A stretch of 64,000 nucleotides of DNA from Prosopocoilus inquinatus (taxonomy: Eukaryota; Arthropoda; Insecta; Coleoptera; Lucanidae), in contig CM069877.1 of NCBI GenBank assembly GCA_036172665.1, forward strand, positions 18,315,001 to 18,379,000, given 5' to 3'. Shown piece by piece: positions 31,450-53,207 of the stretch. The notes beneath the pieces are model-generated. The model saw only the letters and a list, made by a program, of their open reading frames with translations. It was not told the origin of the DNA and ran no database searches. Positions within the stretch are counted from its first letter, which is position 1, and every line of letters starts with the position of its first letter. A program made the position numbers and the translations under genes.

Positions 31450-32465
31450 TTACTCCCTGGCGCCCTTGAACTTTGACCCAGCCCTACTCCATCCGAGTTC
31501 TAGCTTGTGATAATTGACAGTCTCTCTCATCGCTCACTTTCCACCGTTTTAGTTAATTAATCAGGAGGTAGCGTAATCGCATTTTGGTGGTAGCTAAGGT
31601 CTCGAATCTGAGGGTCCAAACTCAGAGGCGTTGTATTCCGCGCGCGCTGGGGCTCAATATCTCGCTACAGGTCCGATAGGCACGGGGATTCTAGATTCTA
31701 CGATAGAATTCTGCGTCTCATTAATTTTGATTCTGATGATTCGACATTTGATTGCTCAGTTTATGCGCAATTATATTATTCGTTAATATTTGTTGTTGAA
31801 TGTTGTTTTTTTTTAGTGTGGCTTTTATCATTTATCCATATTTATGTTAGTATTTTATTTTTCAACAACATATTTCAGTAAAAGAATCATGGGCAAAACT
31901 AAATCAACTAATTAAATGTGTTTAATTGTAGCGTAATTAGATCTAATTATATGTTGCGACCAAATTACTAAGTTCACCATCCACGATTTTTACACCGTAT
32001 AGATATAGTTTATAAGTTTATCGGTGAGAGTTATTTTGAAACAAAGACATTTATTTTACACAATTTATTAAACTACGTACACACTTAATAACAATTACTA
32101 ATAATAAATTATATAGAAATATCTTTGTCGGCAACCGGCGCGTGGTTGTGCAGTCCGCGACAGAAATCTAAGGACACTGGTGGTTCTGAGTTAAGTGATT
32201 ATTTTATATTATTTCCGATTGGGCAAATCTAAGATACCTTTCTTAGAAGGTTTGACTTTGAAAATACTGTCCGTTCTAGCTCTACGTTTACTTGAAATGT
32301 TACGTGATTCATGATTTTAGGTATACAAATTTAAATTAAAAACTTCTGAGTATTAAGCGGAGGTAAAATGAAACGGCATTTTTAAATTGCCTTTGTAATA
32401 TGTTTCATGCGAAAATATAAGTTTAAAAATAAAAAAATGTGTTCATGCATTGAACAAAATGTTTA
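31450..32465. other. No feature recognised
   Basis: AT-rich, apart from a moderately GC-rich patch at 31610-31690. No tRNA or SINE promoter boxes could be confirmed. Confidence 0.35.
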
Positions 32466-32467
32466 CA

Positions 32468-32715
32468 AGATCTTGGTCGTAAATTGAAAGTTAAAATTGA
32501 TGCTGTTCTGCAGAGAAATCCAGATTTACCTAAATCATTAAATATCATTAGTACTTCCGATGACTCCGAATTTGAAGAGTTTAAAATTTACCTAGAGAAA
32601 GCACCACTCATAAGCTGTGATGTTGAGAGATCTTTTTCTCGCTTTAAGACATTCTAACGGCAAAACGAACGGGCGTTACAGAAGAAAACTTGGAATATTA
32701 TTTAATAATTAATTT
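32468..32715 (+). pseudogene. hAT transposase C-terminal remnant
   Basis: One plus-strand frame reads LGRKLKVKIDAVLQRNPD, EFEEFKIYLEKAPLISCDV and ERSFSRFKTF, then a stop. The CDVERSFSRFK segment is the signature of the hAT C-terminal dimerisation region. The rest of the transposase is missing. It lies just beyond the TMEM209 polyadenylation signal. Confidence 0.75.
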
Positions 32716-32761
32716 TAATAACTTTAAGGGCAAATAAAAAAAAGCCTTAAGAATTAATTGA

Positions 32762-32767
32762 TTTATT
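32762..32767 (-). promoter_or_regulatory. TMEM209 polyadenylation signal
   Basis: AATAAA on the minus strand begins 6 nt after the TGA stop. This is an unusually short 3' UTR start, but no better signal lies nearby. Confidence 0.55.
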
Positions 32768-32772
32768 GCATT

Positions 32773-45443
<12,671 letters not shown>

Positions 45444-46100
45444 ACTGGTAATTTCGTGCTTCACTCGATTTTCCGTCGAAGAAACAAGGTTAAAAACACG
45501 CGCGCCAAAATCATAACCTAATAAGAATGAAGTTAGCTTGCAGCAGCATTGGAGGCATTGGAGCTTGGATTATGTAAGAGAGAGGATGAAGCACATCTGG
45601 TACTAAAGAGTTCATATCAAGGACACTTCTTTTTACCTGTGAAATGTTATTCCGGGCTCTTTCTTCTCCGGCCGGCTTTGCTACACATTGCACATTGTTT
45701 ATATAAACTATTAGTATCTGTTTCATTCACTGTTATATAACAAAAATATCGAAATTCACGTGTTTGTGCAATACTGAGTGTCCTTGATTTGGTCTTTTCT
45801 GGTAACAGCGGCCGCTCATGTGTTAGATACGTCGTAAGGTATCCTCTCCCTTATATAATCTAAGGATTGGAGTGCAGGGCTGCGTTCCCAATTAGCGTCC
45901 GAACGACGCCCGGTTCATCTTTTAACGTCCAAATACGTTCACGTATGTAGATTAACTGGCTCTACTAAAACGTCCTATCCGTTCACGATAAGCGTCCAGA
46001 CGACAACTTTTCATCCATCTCTGAAATAGGTCGAAAAATTCCCGACGTGCGCATTAGATCCTTGATTTGTTTTTCAAAACTTCACTTTAATAACCTGTAA
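45444..46100. other. TMEM209 upstream region and element end
   Basis: The TMEM209 5' UTR and promoter should lie just above 45443; no TATA box is obvious. CAGGGCTGCGTTCCCAATT at 45884-45902 is an inverted match to 56655-56673, possible outer ends of the whole nest that follows. Confidence 0.4.
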
Positions 46101-46106
46101 ACGAGC

Positions 46107-46140
46107 GTTTCCCAAACTTTTAGGATTCGCGACCCCCTTT
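46107..46140. mobile_element. hAT-like terminal sequence
   Basis: AGCGTTTCCCAAACTTTTAG then CGCGACCCCC is the kind of end seen on the 58003-58630 element. A related inverted end lies at 55370-55425, so a hAT-like element was probably invaded by the PLE and gypsy elements between. Confidence 0.45.
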
Positions 46141-46141
46141 C

Positions 46142-46601
46142 GAGCTGTATTATGATTCATTCAGTATTATCAAAATCAAATTATGATTATTTATTAATGA
46201 ATGCTCTACAAGCATTGAATGATTTTGATTATTTTTTTGAATATGATATTTATGTCGGTCTAACCGTCTTTTTTTTAAATTTTGGCTCGTTTCACCTATA
46301 TAAACAGAATTACAATTTGAACATTTGATTTCATAAACCACGTTGGTTGTTTTAATTTCGGTATTTTGGTTTTTAAATTCGAAAAAATTAAATTTAAATT
46401 ATTCACAGATTTACTAACTAAAATTAAATTATGTTTTTTGAAAATGTGTTTAAATGTATTGTGTAATGGTTCAATATAATGCAATGATATGTATTTATGG
46501 TTCGAAGTTTGTCTAATGTTATTAGAGACATTTGAATTTTGTATTTAATACGATTTTTAATTACTGATTCTTTATTTTCTTTTTCTACTGTAAATTGTAA
46601 T
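46142..46601 (-). pseudogene. PLE 2 GIY-YIG endonuclease remnant
   Basis: The minus-strand frame VYEIKCSNCNSVYIGETSQN then LKKRRLDRHKYHI is the PLE GIY-YIG domain with its Cys pair; HSMLVEHSLINNHN follows. Upstream linker frames are shifted. It continues the RT at 53208-53757, from which it is separated by the gypsy insertion. Confidence 0.85.
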
Positions 46602-46605
46602 GTAT

Positions 46606-46966
46606 TGTTACGTTTCTAGGGTTTAAATTTATTTATTTAAACGAATAAAACACTCGATAAAAACTTAACCGTAATTTAATAAAGCTTAAAAAACTAATTT
46701 ATTTGTAACAATTTATTTACACACTAAAAGTCTAACTTCGACGATCGCTGTTAGAATTCGACTGACTCCTGAGTCCACCCCGGACGATTTTATATCCTTT
46801 GCTGCCCTCTCGAATTTTCTAACGCTGGAAGATTCGAGTTTGTTCCATCGCCGGAAAAGTCTAGTCTGTTCGATGTAGACCCCGGTGGCGTGACAGCCAA
46901 TGACGCATAACGAACCGACTTCTTGAAGCCTTGAGCTTGACGTAGTAAGCCGGGTGGTGCGCCACA
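46606..46966 (-). repeat. 3' LTR of the gypsy element
   Basis: Read on the minus strand it starts TGTGGCGCACCACCC and ends AAACGTAACA. The last part of the macrodomain ORF runs into it. Confidence 0.93.
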
Positions 46967-47626
46967 CTGCCCCCTTCTTAAAAACGTTTCGTCTCGAAAT
47001 GTTCCTGGTGATAGTCTTGAAGGAGGGTGTCGGAATCTACATGCTGGTCCATTCTTGCAACTTCCCGTCTGGAAGAAGTAGCAGTCTACGGTTTTGCTGT
47101 TGCTGACTGTTGCCTGTGGGTGGTGGCTGCAGACTAGGACTTCAATTCCCGTTCTGTGGAAGATGACTTCCAGCATGCTTCGAATTACTCTCCAGTCTAG
47201 TCCGTCCAATCCGCAGCCCAATTTGGGGATGGCTAACTTCATCTGATGGTTCTCTATTAGCTGTCTCCTCAGGCTATATAGGGCTCTCCACATACTTTGA
47301 TAGTCAGGTTTACCGCTTGATGTCTTCTTAGTGACTAAATAATGCACGTGGCGCCTCCGATCTGCCGTCGAATCAATGATCTGCAAGCTCTTGCCTACCA
47401 CGGGATGCTGTCTTCGTAGCTCCTCGATTTGGCCAAATTTCTTCCTAAACACCTGAGCGATTCCTTTGGACATTTTCAGGTCTTCTGCTACGCAGTGGGC
47501 CAGACTGTACTGCAGTGGCACTTTAAAGAGATCTTGTTGCTTCTCCGTGGTCACTCCAAACTGTGCCTTGCTTCCTTCGGCGTGATGAGACATGAAGGTT
47601 TCGAAGTTCACTTCGGAAACTTGCAC
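46790..47626 (-). CDS. TARG1/OARD1-like macrodomain fused to a CCCH zinc finger, in a gypsy element
   Basis: About 278 residues, open, after integrase and overlapping it by about 100 bp in another frame. Residues 35-160 form a macrodomain: YSLAHCVAEDLKMSKGIAQV, FRKKFG, YLVTKK and PKLGCGLDGLDW follow the TARG1/OARD1 family, enzymes that remove ADP-ribose from acidic residues or deacetylate O-acetyl-ADP-ribose. The catalytic Lys (in VTKK) and Asp (in GCGLD) are both present. Residues about 181-199 are a CCCH finger (C-x7-C-x5-C-x3-H), an RNA-binding type. The frame begins at GTG; the first ATG is codon 12 (47593). It could be made by frameshift from integrase or from its own RNA. The last 59 residues lie in the LTR. 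Confidence 0.88.
   Translation of the reverse strand: MQVSEVNFETFMSHHAEGSKAQFGVTTEKQQDLFKVPLQYSLAHCVAEDLKMSKGIAQVFRKKFGQIEELRRQHPVVGKSLQIIDSTADRRRHVHYLVTKKTSSGKPDYQSMWRALYSLRRQLIENHQMKLAIPKLGCGLDGLDWRVIRSMLEVIFHRTGIEVLVCSHHPQATVSNSKTVDCYFFQTGSCKNGPACRFRHPPSRLSPGTFRDETFLRRGQCGAPPGLLRQAQGFKKSVRYASLAVTPPGSTSNRLDFSGDGTNSNLPALENSRGQQRI
46967..46979 (-). other. Polypurine tract of the gypsy element
   Basis: AAGAAGGGGGCAG on the minus strand directly precedes the 3' LTR (TGTGGCGC), the expected plus-strand primer site. Confidence 0.8.
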
Positions 47627-48455
47627 CCTTCATCTGCTTCTCTTGGACCTTCTTGATGCGGTAAACGACGTCGTTGATCCGTTTCATCACTTTGTAAGGA
47701 CCTTCCCAAGAGGTCTGCAATTTTGGGGAGAGGCCTCGACGTCTTTGGGGGATATAAAGCCAGACCAGTGCTCCAGGTTGGTATCCCCCATGTTGAGCGT
47801 TGATGTCATAGTGCTCCTTCATCCGATCGCTGGCCGTCTGTATATTGTGACGCACTTGGTTGTGGATATCATCCATTTTCCTGCGTAATTTGCTCACGTA
47901 ATCTTCGTCGGCAGAGACTTCGCCAGGCTTCACACCAAACTTCAGGTCGCAGGGCAGTCTCGGCTCTCGCCCGAATACCACTTTCGCGGGAATCTCCCCT
48001 ATTGTCTCATGAACAGATGAGCGGTATGCCATTAGAAACAGGGGGATGTACGTGTCCCAGTCCCTCTGATGATTGGAAACGACCTTGGACAAATGTCGGT
48101 TGATGGTTCTATTGAACCTTTCCACCATTCCGTCCGACTGTGGGTGGAGTGCAGTTGTTCTAGTTTTTCGTATGCCGAGCAGAGTATGCACGTTCTTGAA
48201 CAAGGCCGATTCAAAGTTCCTTCCTTGGTCTGAATGCAGTTCCATAGGTGCACCATACCGACTGATCCATTCCCTGACAAGGACTGCCGCAATAGTGACT
48301 GCCTCTTGATTAGGTAGGGCGTAAGCTTCAACCCACTTGCTAAAGTAGTCCATTACCACGACGATGTACATGTTTCCATCATTCGTTTCTGGAAACGGGC
48401 CGGCTACATCGATGGTAACTCTCTCAAAAGGACTTCCAACGTTGTACTGTCTCAT
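47523..48455 (-). CDS. Integrase catalytic and C-terminal domains (gypsy pol)
   Basis: The DDE core is visible: VTIDVAGPFPETNDGN with the first Asp, LHSDQGRNFE with the second Asp, and TTALHPQSDGMVERFNRTI with the catalytic Glu. GGYQPGALVWLYIPQRRRGL and SWEGPYKVMKRIND are the chromodomain-free C-terminal module. The frame is one step off the preceding RNase H/integrase frame (indel near GGGGGCAAGG, about 48465), so the stated start is only the first Met after the shift. Confidence 0.93.
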   Translation of the reverse strand: MRQYNVGSPFERVTIDVAGPFPETNDGNMYIVVVMDYFSKWVEAYALPNQEAVTIAAVLVREWISRYGAPMELHSDQGRNFESALFKNVHTLLGIRKTRTTALHPQSDGMVERFNRTINRHLSKVVSNHQRDWDTYIPLFLMAYRSSVHETIGEIPAKVVFGREPRLPCDLKFGVKPGEVSADEDYVSKLRRKMDDIHNQVRHNIQTASDRMKEHYDINAQHGGYQPGALVWLYIPQRRRGLSPKLQTSWEGPYKVMKRINDVVYRIKKVQEKQMKGASFRSELRNLHVSSRRRKQGTVWSDHGEATRSL

Positions 48456-49369
48456 GGGCGCCTTGCCCCCATGTGGGGACCGTTACTGGCTGCGCAGACT
48501 GCACACTTTCTGCACCAATCCTTCACGTCTTCCTTGCAGTTCACCCAGTAAAATCTTTCGCGCACCTTCTCCATAGTCTTCTTAACTCCCAGATGCCCTC
48601 CTGAAGTTCCATCGTGAAGTTCCCTCAGAACTTCTGGCACCCTATTCTTGGGGATTAGTAACTGTGTCTTCTGTTCCATGCCTTCCTGATTCTCTATGCT
48701 TCGTCTCAAAAGACCACGATCCAACACTATGGAGTCCCACTGCGCCCAGTATGATTTTACGGACGGTGCACATGGTGCTACCTCTTCCCAGGTAGGCCTC
48801 GCGTCCCTGCTTTTCCACTCTAGCACTAATTTCAAATCCGGGTCGTTCTCCTGGTCTCTTCGCAGTTCTTCGCCTTGCCATTTGTCGTCAACAATGGCTG
48901 TCCTCGCAGTCGTGGCTACTTTCTCGTCCAAACGACTACAGTGCTTACAGTCTTCGGCACAGGGTCTTCTCGACAAAGCATCGGCATTTTGATGGCTAGT
49001 TCCTGCCCGATGCTGAATTTCAAAATCGTACTCCTGAAGTCGTTTGATCCACCATGCAACTTGCCCTTCTGGGTTCTTGAAACGGAGAAGGTATTTTAGA
49101 GCGGCATGGTCGGTCCTCAGCAGGAAGCGTCTACCGTACAAGTACTTGTAGAAGTGTTCTATCGTTTTTACGACGGCTAGCAATTCCCTTCTTGTGACGC
49201 AGTAGTTTCGTTCCGGCTTTGATAGGACTTTACTGAAGTAGCCGATCACGTTCTCTTGCCCCTCTTGTATCTGGGAGAGTACGCCACCGATCCCAACGTT
49301 GCTAGCATCTGTGTCCACGACGAACTTGCCTTCCGGGAGAGGATAACTCAGAATAGGAGCACTAATCAA
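48452..49369 (-). CDS. RNase H and integrase zinc-binding domain (gypsy pol)
   Basis: FVVDTDASNVGIGGVLSQ, VIGYFSKVLSK, NYCVTRRELLAVV, FLLRTDHAALKYLL and GTSHQNADALSRRP are the Ty3 RNase H. HDGTSGGHLGVKKTMEKV with WCRKCAVCAASNG is the integrase HHCC module. It is in frame with the RT part but separated from it by a stop codon near 49430, and ends at the frameshift before the DDE core. Confidence 0.93.
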   Translation of the reverse strand: MISAPILSYPLPEGKFVVDTDASNVGIGGVLSQIQEGQENVIGYFSKVLSKPERNYCVTRRELLAVVKTIEHFYKYLYGRRFLLRTDHAALKYLLRFKNPEGQVAWWIKRLQEYDFEIQHRAGTSHQNADALSRRPCAEDCKHCSRLDEKVATTARTAIVDDKWQGEELRRDQENDPDLKLVLEWKSRDARPTWEEVAPCAPSVKSYWAQWDSIVLDRGLLRRSIENQEGMEQKTQLLIPKNRVPEVLRELHDGTSGGHLGVKKTMEKVRERFYWVNCKEDVKDWCRKCAVCAASNGPHMGARRP

Positions 49370-49429
49370 GTACTGCTTTAGTTGTTCAAAACCAGTTTGA
49401 CACTGTTGGTCCCATTCAAATGGACGACC

Positions 49430-50182
49430 TTATTCAGTGAGTTTTGTCAACGGCTTAGCAATGTCTGCAAATCCAGAAACGTAGCGCCGATAGTAAGTGC
49501 ACAGGCCAAGGAAACTCCTTATTTGGTGTTTATTTCTGGGAGTTAGCCAGTCTTTCACCACCTGAATCTTCACAGGGTCCACGGCGATTCCATTTCCATT
49601 AACAATGTGCCCCAGGTAATTCACTTCCTTCTGGAACAGGTGACACTTCTTGAGGCTAAGCTTTAGTCCAGCTCCGCGAAGCCGCTGGAACACTCCTTCC
49701 AGGTTCCTTAGGTGGTCGTCGAACGTCTTTCCCACGACAATTATGTCGTCAAGGTACACCATGCACGTTGTCCAGGACAGACCTTTCAGAACCGTCTCCA
49801 TTAACCTCTCGAATGTCGCTGGGGCATTACATAATCCGAATGGCATCACTGTGAACTGCCACAGACCCATACCAATGGAAAACGCCGTCTTTTCTCGATC
49901 TTCGGGCGCCAGCTCCACTTGCCAATATCCACTCTTTAAGTCCAAAGTTGAGAAGATCTTTGAGCCGGCCAGGGTGTCCAGGGTATCATCAATCCGTGGC
50001 AGGGGATAACTGTCCTTCTTGGTGACATTGTTGAGTAACCGGTAGTCTACACAGAACCTGGTGGACCCATCCTTCTTCTTCACAAGCACTACTGGTGACG
50101 CCCACGGGCTGCTTGATGCTTCTATTACATTATCCTTTTCCATCTCACGAATAATGCGTTTCGCTTCCTCACGCTTCGCCAA
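49430..50182 (-). CDS. Reverse transcriptase (gypsy pol)
   Basis: VIEASSSPWASPVVLVKKKD, FCVDYRLLNNVTKKDSYP, FSTLDLKSGYWQVEL, MPFGLCNAPATFERLM and VYLDDIIVVG (YLDD catalytic motif) are all intact, followed by the connection KIQVVKDWLTP and LGLCTYYRRYVSGFA. The frame is continuous with protease and RNase H except for stops at about 50228 and 49430. Confidence 0.95.
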   Translation of the reverse strand: MAKREEAKRIIREMEKDNVIEASSSPWASPVVLVKKKDGSTRFCVDYRLLNNVTKKDSYPLPRIDDTLDTLAGSKIFSTLDLKSGYWQVELAPEDREKTAFSIGMGLWQFTVMPFGLCNAPATFERLMETVLKGLSWTTCMVYLDDIIVVGKTFDDHLRNLEGVFQRLRGAGLKLSLKKCHLFQKEVNYLGHIVNGNGIAVDPVKIQVVKDWLTPRNKHQIRSFLGLCTYYRRYVSGFADIAKPLTKLTE

Positions 50183-50227
50183 CGGTAATCGCCTTGGAGC
50201 TTGACGGATAGATCTTTCTTCTCCAGT

Positions 50228-51040
50228 CTATATTTTGTGTTTCACGACATCAGTTCTTCCCTTGGATCCATTTTCTACCTCGAATACATCTTGATAACGG
50301 CCGATCAGATTCTTTGCTTTTGTCTTTTGGTCTGGAGTCAATTCCTGAGCTGTTGACATAACCATTTCCCATAACTTCATTGGGACTTTCGCTTCTGGCA
50401 CGTTTCTTTCAAGTTGGCGGGAGATGGAGGACACCGTGGTGCAGCTTCCCAAGATTGTTCCTTTCTTGATATTGACGAAGAAACAATTGACGTTCATCAG
50501 GCGGACAGGTACTTCCTTCTTCGCTGTCAGCAACATTTTCTCAACGAGGACTCCTCTTCCAATCCTTTGATCATCAGTATTAGGTTCAACCATAATGACT
50601 TGCCCATCTTGAAAAACACCGTCCATTTTTGCGTCGACGATAACCTCAGTCCTGCTGGGTAATACAACGTCTTCAGCGAGGACTACTCGAGCGGCCACGT
50701 CTCCTCGTTGATGTAGAACCAACTCCTCATTATTGACCGCCATCACGCCACGCTTTAAGTCCAATTGGAACCCGTGGGCACACATGACGTCCATGCCCAA
50801 AATTGCCTCGTCCTCTATGTCTGCCACCAGTGCACGGTGTTTTATTGGAGTTGAACCAATGGTGATGATAACCTCTACTTCACCGTGGACAGTTGCTGAT
50901 GTTCCAGTTGCAGTTTTCAGTCTCCACTTGGTCGGTTCGGTGCGTCCAGATGACTTAATGACGTCGGGTCTTAGGATGGTCTTCGTCGAACCCGTATCCA
51001 ACAACATGGTGTGAGGAATGACATCAATGGTAACATCCAC
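50228..51040 (-). CDS. Retropepsin protease and pol N-terminal region (gypsy)
   Basis: HTMLLDTGSTKTILRPDVI carries the D-T-G active site and EAILGMDVMCAHGFQLD the C-terminal strands with G-M-D. A linker of about 150 residues leads to QDVFEVENGSKGRTDVVKHK, the usual lead into RT. A TAG replaces the expected residue after HKI and breaks pol. Confidence 0.9.
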   Translation of the reverse strand: MDVTIDVIPHTMLLDTGSTKTILRPDVIKSSGRTEPTKWRLKTATGTSATVHGEVEVIITIGSTPIKHRALVADIEDEAILGMDVMCAHGFQLDLKRGVMAVNNEELVLHQRGDVAARVVLAEDVVLPSRTEVIVDAKMDGVFQDGQVIMVEPNTDDQRIGRGVLVEKMLLTAKKEVPVRLMNVNCFFVNIKKGTILGSCTTVSSISRQLERNVPEAKVPMKLWEMVMSTAQELTPDQKTKAKNLIGRYQDVFEVENGSKGRTDVVKHKI

Positions 51041-51143
51041 GAAGACACTGCTGGTTAACTGCCGTAGGGATATTACTTGTTTGGATTTCGTCTTTGGGGG
51101 CCTTTGAATACGGGTCGACGTTTGCCCCTCTGCACCGACCGGC

Positions 51144-52733
51144 TTAGTTTAACTGTGGCTTCCTTGCATCCTGTCTGGGCTTTGGACATCGCCTGCGAAC
51201 ATGTCCTTCCTCCTGGCAATTCCAACACACCAGCGGCCTCTTCTGCTTGAAGACCTGTTCAACAATGCGGCGAACATCCTCGGCGGTGGTATATTCCCTG
51301 GGTCGCTCCTTTATAGCAGATCCCACCTTGGAGTTAGCGAATTCTTCCTCTTCTTCCTCTTGGAAGTCCATAGCCGCTGGCACCTTGACATGCCCTCTTG
51401 AAACTCGTCTCGCCGCTTCAAATTCCAAGGCATAAGCCAATGCGTTCTTGGACGTCTTTGGATGGGTCATTCTCAATGCCTGCTGGTTGTCTGGGTCACG
51501 GATTCCATCTATGAAGGTCTGCACCGTCAAACATTTGAGGAATTCAACAGGAGCTGTGGGATATGCCAACTGGGCCAGACGCGCAACGTCTGCTTCGAAT
51601 TCCTGAAGATTTTCTCCGGATTTCTGACAGCGATTCCTCAACTGCGCATGGTATACCTCGGTCAGATGGGCCTGTCCGTAACGCATTTCCATCCTATTCA
51701 CAAGCTTGTCGAAGTCTTCTTGTTCCTCTGGCGGCATCGTCTGTAGCACATCGATAGCGACCCCTCTCAAGGCCACAATTAACGAAGTGGCTTTTTCGCT
51801 GGCCGTCCATCTATTCGCCTTTGCTGCTGCTTCGAACTGTTTGAAGTAGTTGGGCCAAGAAGACTTTCCATCGAACGTTGGTGGTTTTATTTTCAATTTC
51901 GAATTTTCTGTTGATCCTTCCACAATTCGGGTTTCATTATTTTCTAGTGTTTCTACTGGTGGCTGATCCCCGAACACTCGCAACCCCGCCATGATTTGTT
52001 CCAGATTTTTGATTTTATTATCCTGCTGGAATATTATTTCTTCCACATTTTCTTGCAGGTTTCTTGTTTCTTCCGATATTTTTACCACTAGTTGATCTTC
52101 GAGTCCTTTTGTTTGTTCTAGAAATTTCTCGTCGAAATTTCTGGATTGCTCTCGAAATTTCTCGTCTAAGTCTCTAGATTGTTCCAACAATTTATTCTGT
52201 AATTTGTCGAAATTTCCAGCTTGTTCTAGAATCTTCTCCTCTAAATTTCTGGATTGTTCCATCAATTTAGTTTGCAACTCGTCTTTGAAGTTTACAGATT
52301 GTTCTCGAAGTTCGTCCTTGAAATTTCCAGATTGTTCTAGAAGCTTCTCCTCTAAATTTCTGGATTGCTCTCGAAGTTCGTCCTTGAAATTTCCAGATTG
52401 TTCTAGAAGCTTTTCCTCTAAATTTCTGGATTGTTCTCGAAGTTCGTCCTTGAAATTTCCAGATTGTTCTAGAAACTTCTCGTCCAAATTTCTGGATTGT
52501 TCTCGAAGTTCGTCCTTGAAATTTCTGGATTGTTCTCGAAGTTCATCTTTCAAGATTTTATTTAAATCGACGGGACCACACGAAATTTCGAAAAGGAAGG
52601 TCTCTGGATCTTCACCAGCTGTCAACAAATCGGATCCGAGACGCTGTTGAAGTGCGCCTTTCAAACCACAGGTTTCTAAGTCTCGTTCTTCCAATTCGGT
52701 TTTTAATTCGGCCACTTTTAAGTCTTTCAACAA
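51144..52733 (-). CDS. Gag with SAP-like motif, heptad array and zinc knuckle (gypsy)
   Basis: 529 residues, uninterrupted, start ATG at 52733. Residues 1-30 (LKVAELKTELEERDLETCGL) look like a SAP motif, a short helical DNA-binding fold. About 60-240 is a repeated block, NLEEKLLEQSGNFKDELREQ and variants, predicted coiled coil. SSWPNYFKQFEAAAKANRW starts the capsid domain (about 295-440). CWNCQEEGHVRRRCP near 508 is a CCHC knuckle for RNA packaging. Gag and pol are in different frames about 100 bp apart. Confidence 0.9.
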   Translation of the reverse strand: MLKDLKVAELKTELEERDLETCGLKGALQQRLGSDLLTAGEDPETFLFEISCGPVDLNKILKDELREQSRNFKDELREQSRNLDEKFLEQSGNFKDELREQSRNLEEKLLEQSGNFKDELREQSRNLEEKLLEQSGNFKDELREQSVNFKDELQTKLMEQSRNLEEKILEQAGNFDKLQNKLLEQSRDLDEKFREQSRNFDEKFLEQTKGLEDQLVVKISEETRNLQENVEEIIFQQDNKIKNLEQIMAGLRVFGDQPPVETLENNETRIVEGSTENSKLKIKPPTFDGKSSWPNYFKQFEAAAKANRWTASEKATSLIVALRGVAIDVLQTMPPEEQEDFDKLVNRMEMRYGQAHLTEVYHAQLRNRCQKSGENLQEFEADVARLAQLAYPTAPVEFLKCLTVQTFIDGIRDPDNQQALRMTHPKTSKNALAYALEFEAARRVSRGHVKVPAAMDFQEEEEEEFANSKVGSAIKERPREYTTAEDVRRIVEQVFKQKRPLVCWNCQEEGHVRRRCPKPRQDARKPQLN

Positions 52734-52827
52734 CTTTTCTCGTATCCATTGTTTTTTTCCGATACTGTACTTATTTAATAATCTGATTAAATTTAATTTA
52801 CTTTAAATTGTTTATTTATTTGCACAA

Positions 52828-52845
52828 ACCCGCACACCGACACCA
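52828..52845 (-). other. Primer binding site of the gypsy element
   Basis: Immediately inside the 5' LTR the minus strand reads TGGTGTCGGTGTGCGGG, one base after the LTR end. The first eight bases fit a tRNA-Leu 3' end, the rest less well. Confidence 0.5.
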
Positions 52846-52846
52846 C

Positions 52847-53207
52847 TGTTACGTTTCTAGGGTTTAAATTTATTTATTTAAACGAATAAAACACTCGATA
52901 AAAACTTAACCGTAATTTAATAAAGCTTAAAAAACTAATTTATTTGTAACAATTTATTTACACACTAAAAGTCTAACTTCGACGATCGCTGTTAGAATTC
53001 TACTGACTCCTGAGTCCACCCCGGACGATTTTATATCCTTTGCTGCCCTCTCGAATTTTCTAACGCTGGAAGATTCGAGTTTGTTCCATCGCCGGAAAAG
53101 TCTAGTCTGTTCGATGTAGACCCCGGTGGCGTGGCAGCCAATGACGCATAACGAACCGACTTCTTGACACCTTGACCTTGACGTAGTAAGCCGGGTGGTG
53201 CGCCACA
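52847..53207 (-). repeat. 5' LTR of the gypsy element
   Basis: 361 bp; begins TGTGGCGC and ends GTAACA on the minus strand. Five differences from the 3' LTR were seen by eye. Confidence 0.93.

Larger units (their letters stand above)
46606..53207 (-). mobile_element. Ty3/gypsy retrotransposon carrying a macrodomain ORF
   Basis: It is 6602 bp, oriented on the minus strand, with LTRs of 361 bp each at about 98.6% identity (five differences seen by eye), so the insertion is young. Gene order on the minus strand: gag, protease, RT, RNase H, integrase, then macrodomain-CCCH ORF. pol has two in-frame stops and one frameshift, so this copy is not autonomous. The target is the PLE 2 ORF. Flanks GTAT and GTAA suggest a 4-bp duplication with one change. 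Confidence 0.93.

Noticed and set aside
31560..31690. tRNA gene or tRNA-derived SINE near GGTCTCGAATC
   Set aside because: The A and B boxes do not match the consensus together and no cloverleaf could be drawn.
52204..52650. Plus-strand Ser/Cys-rich repeat ORF opposite gag
   Set aside because: It is the mirror of the gag heptad repeat on the other strand, not an independent gene.
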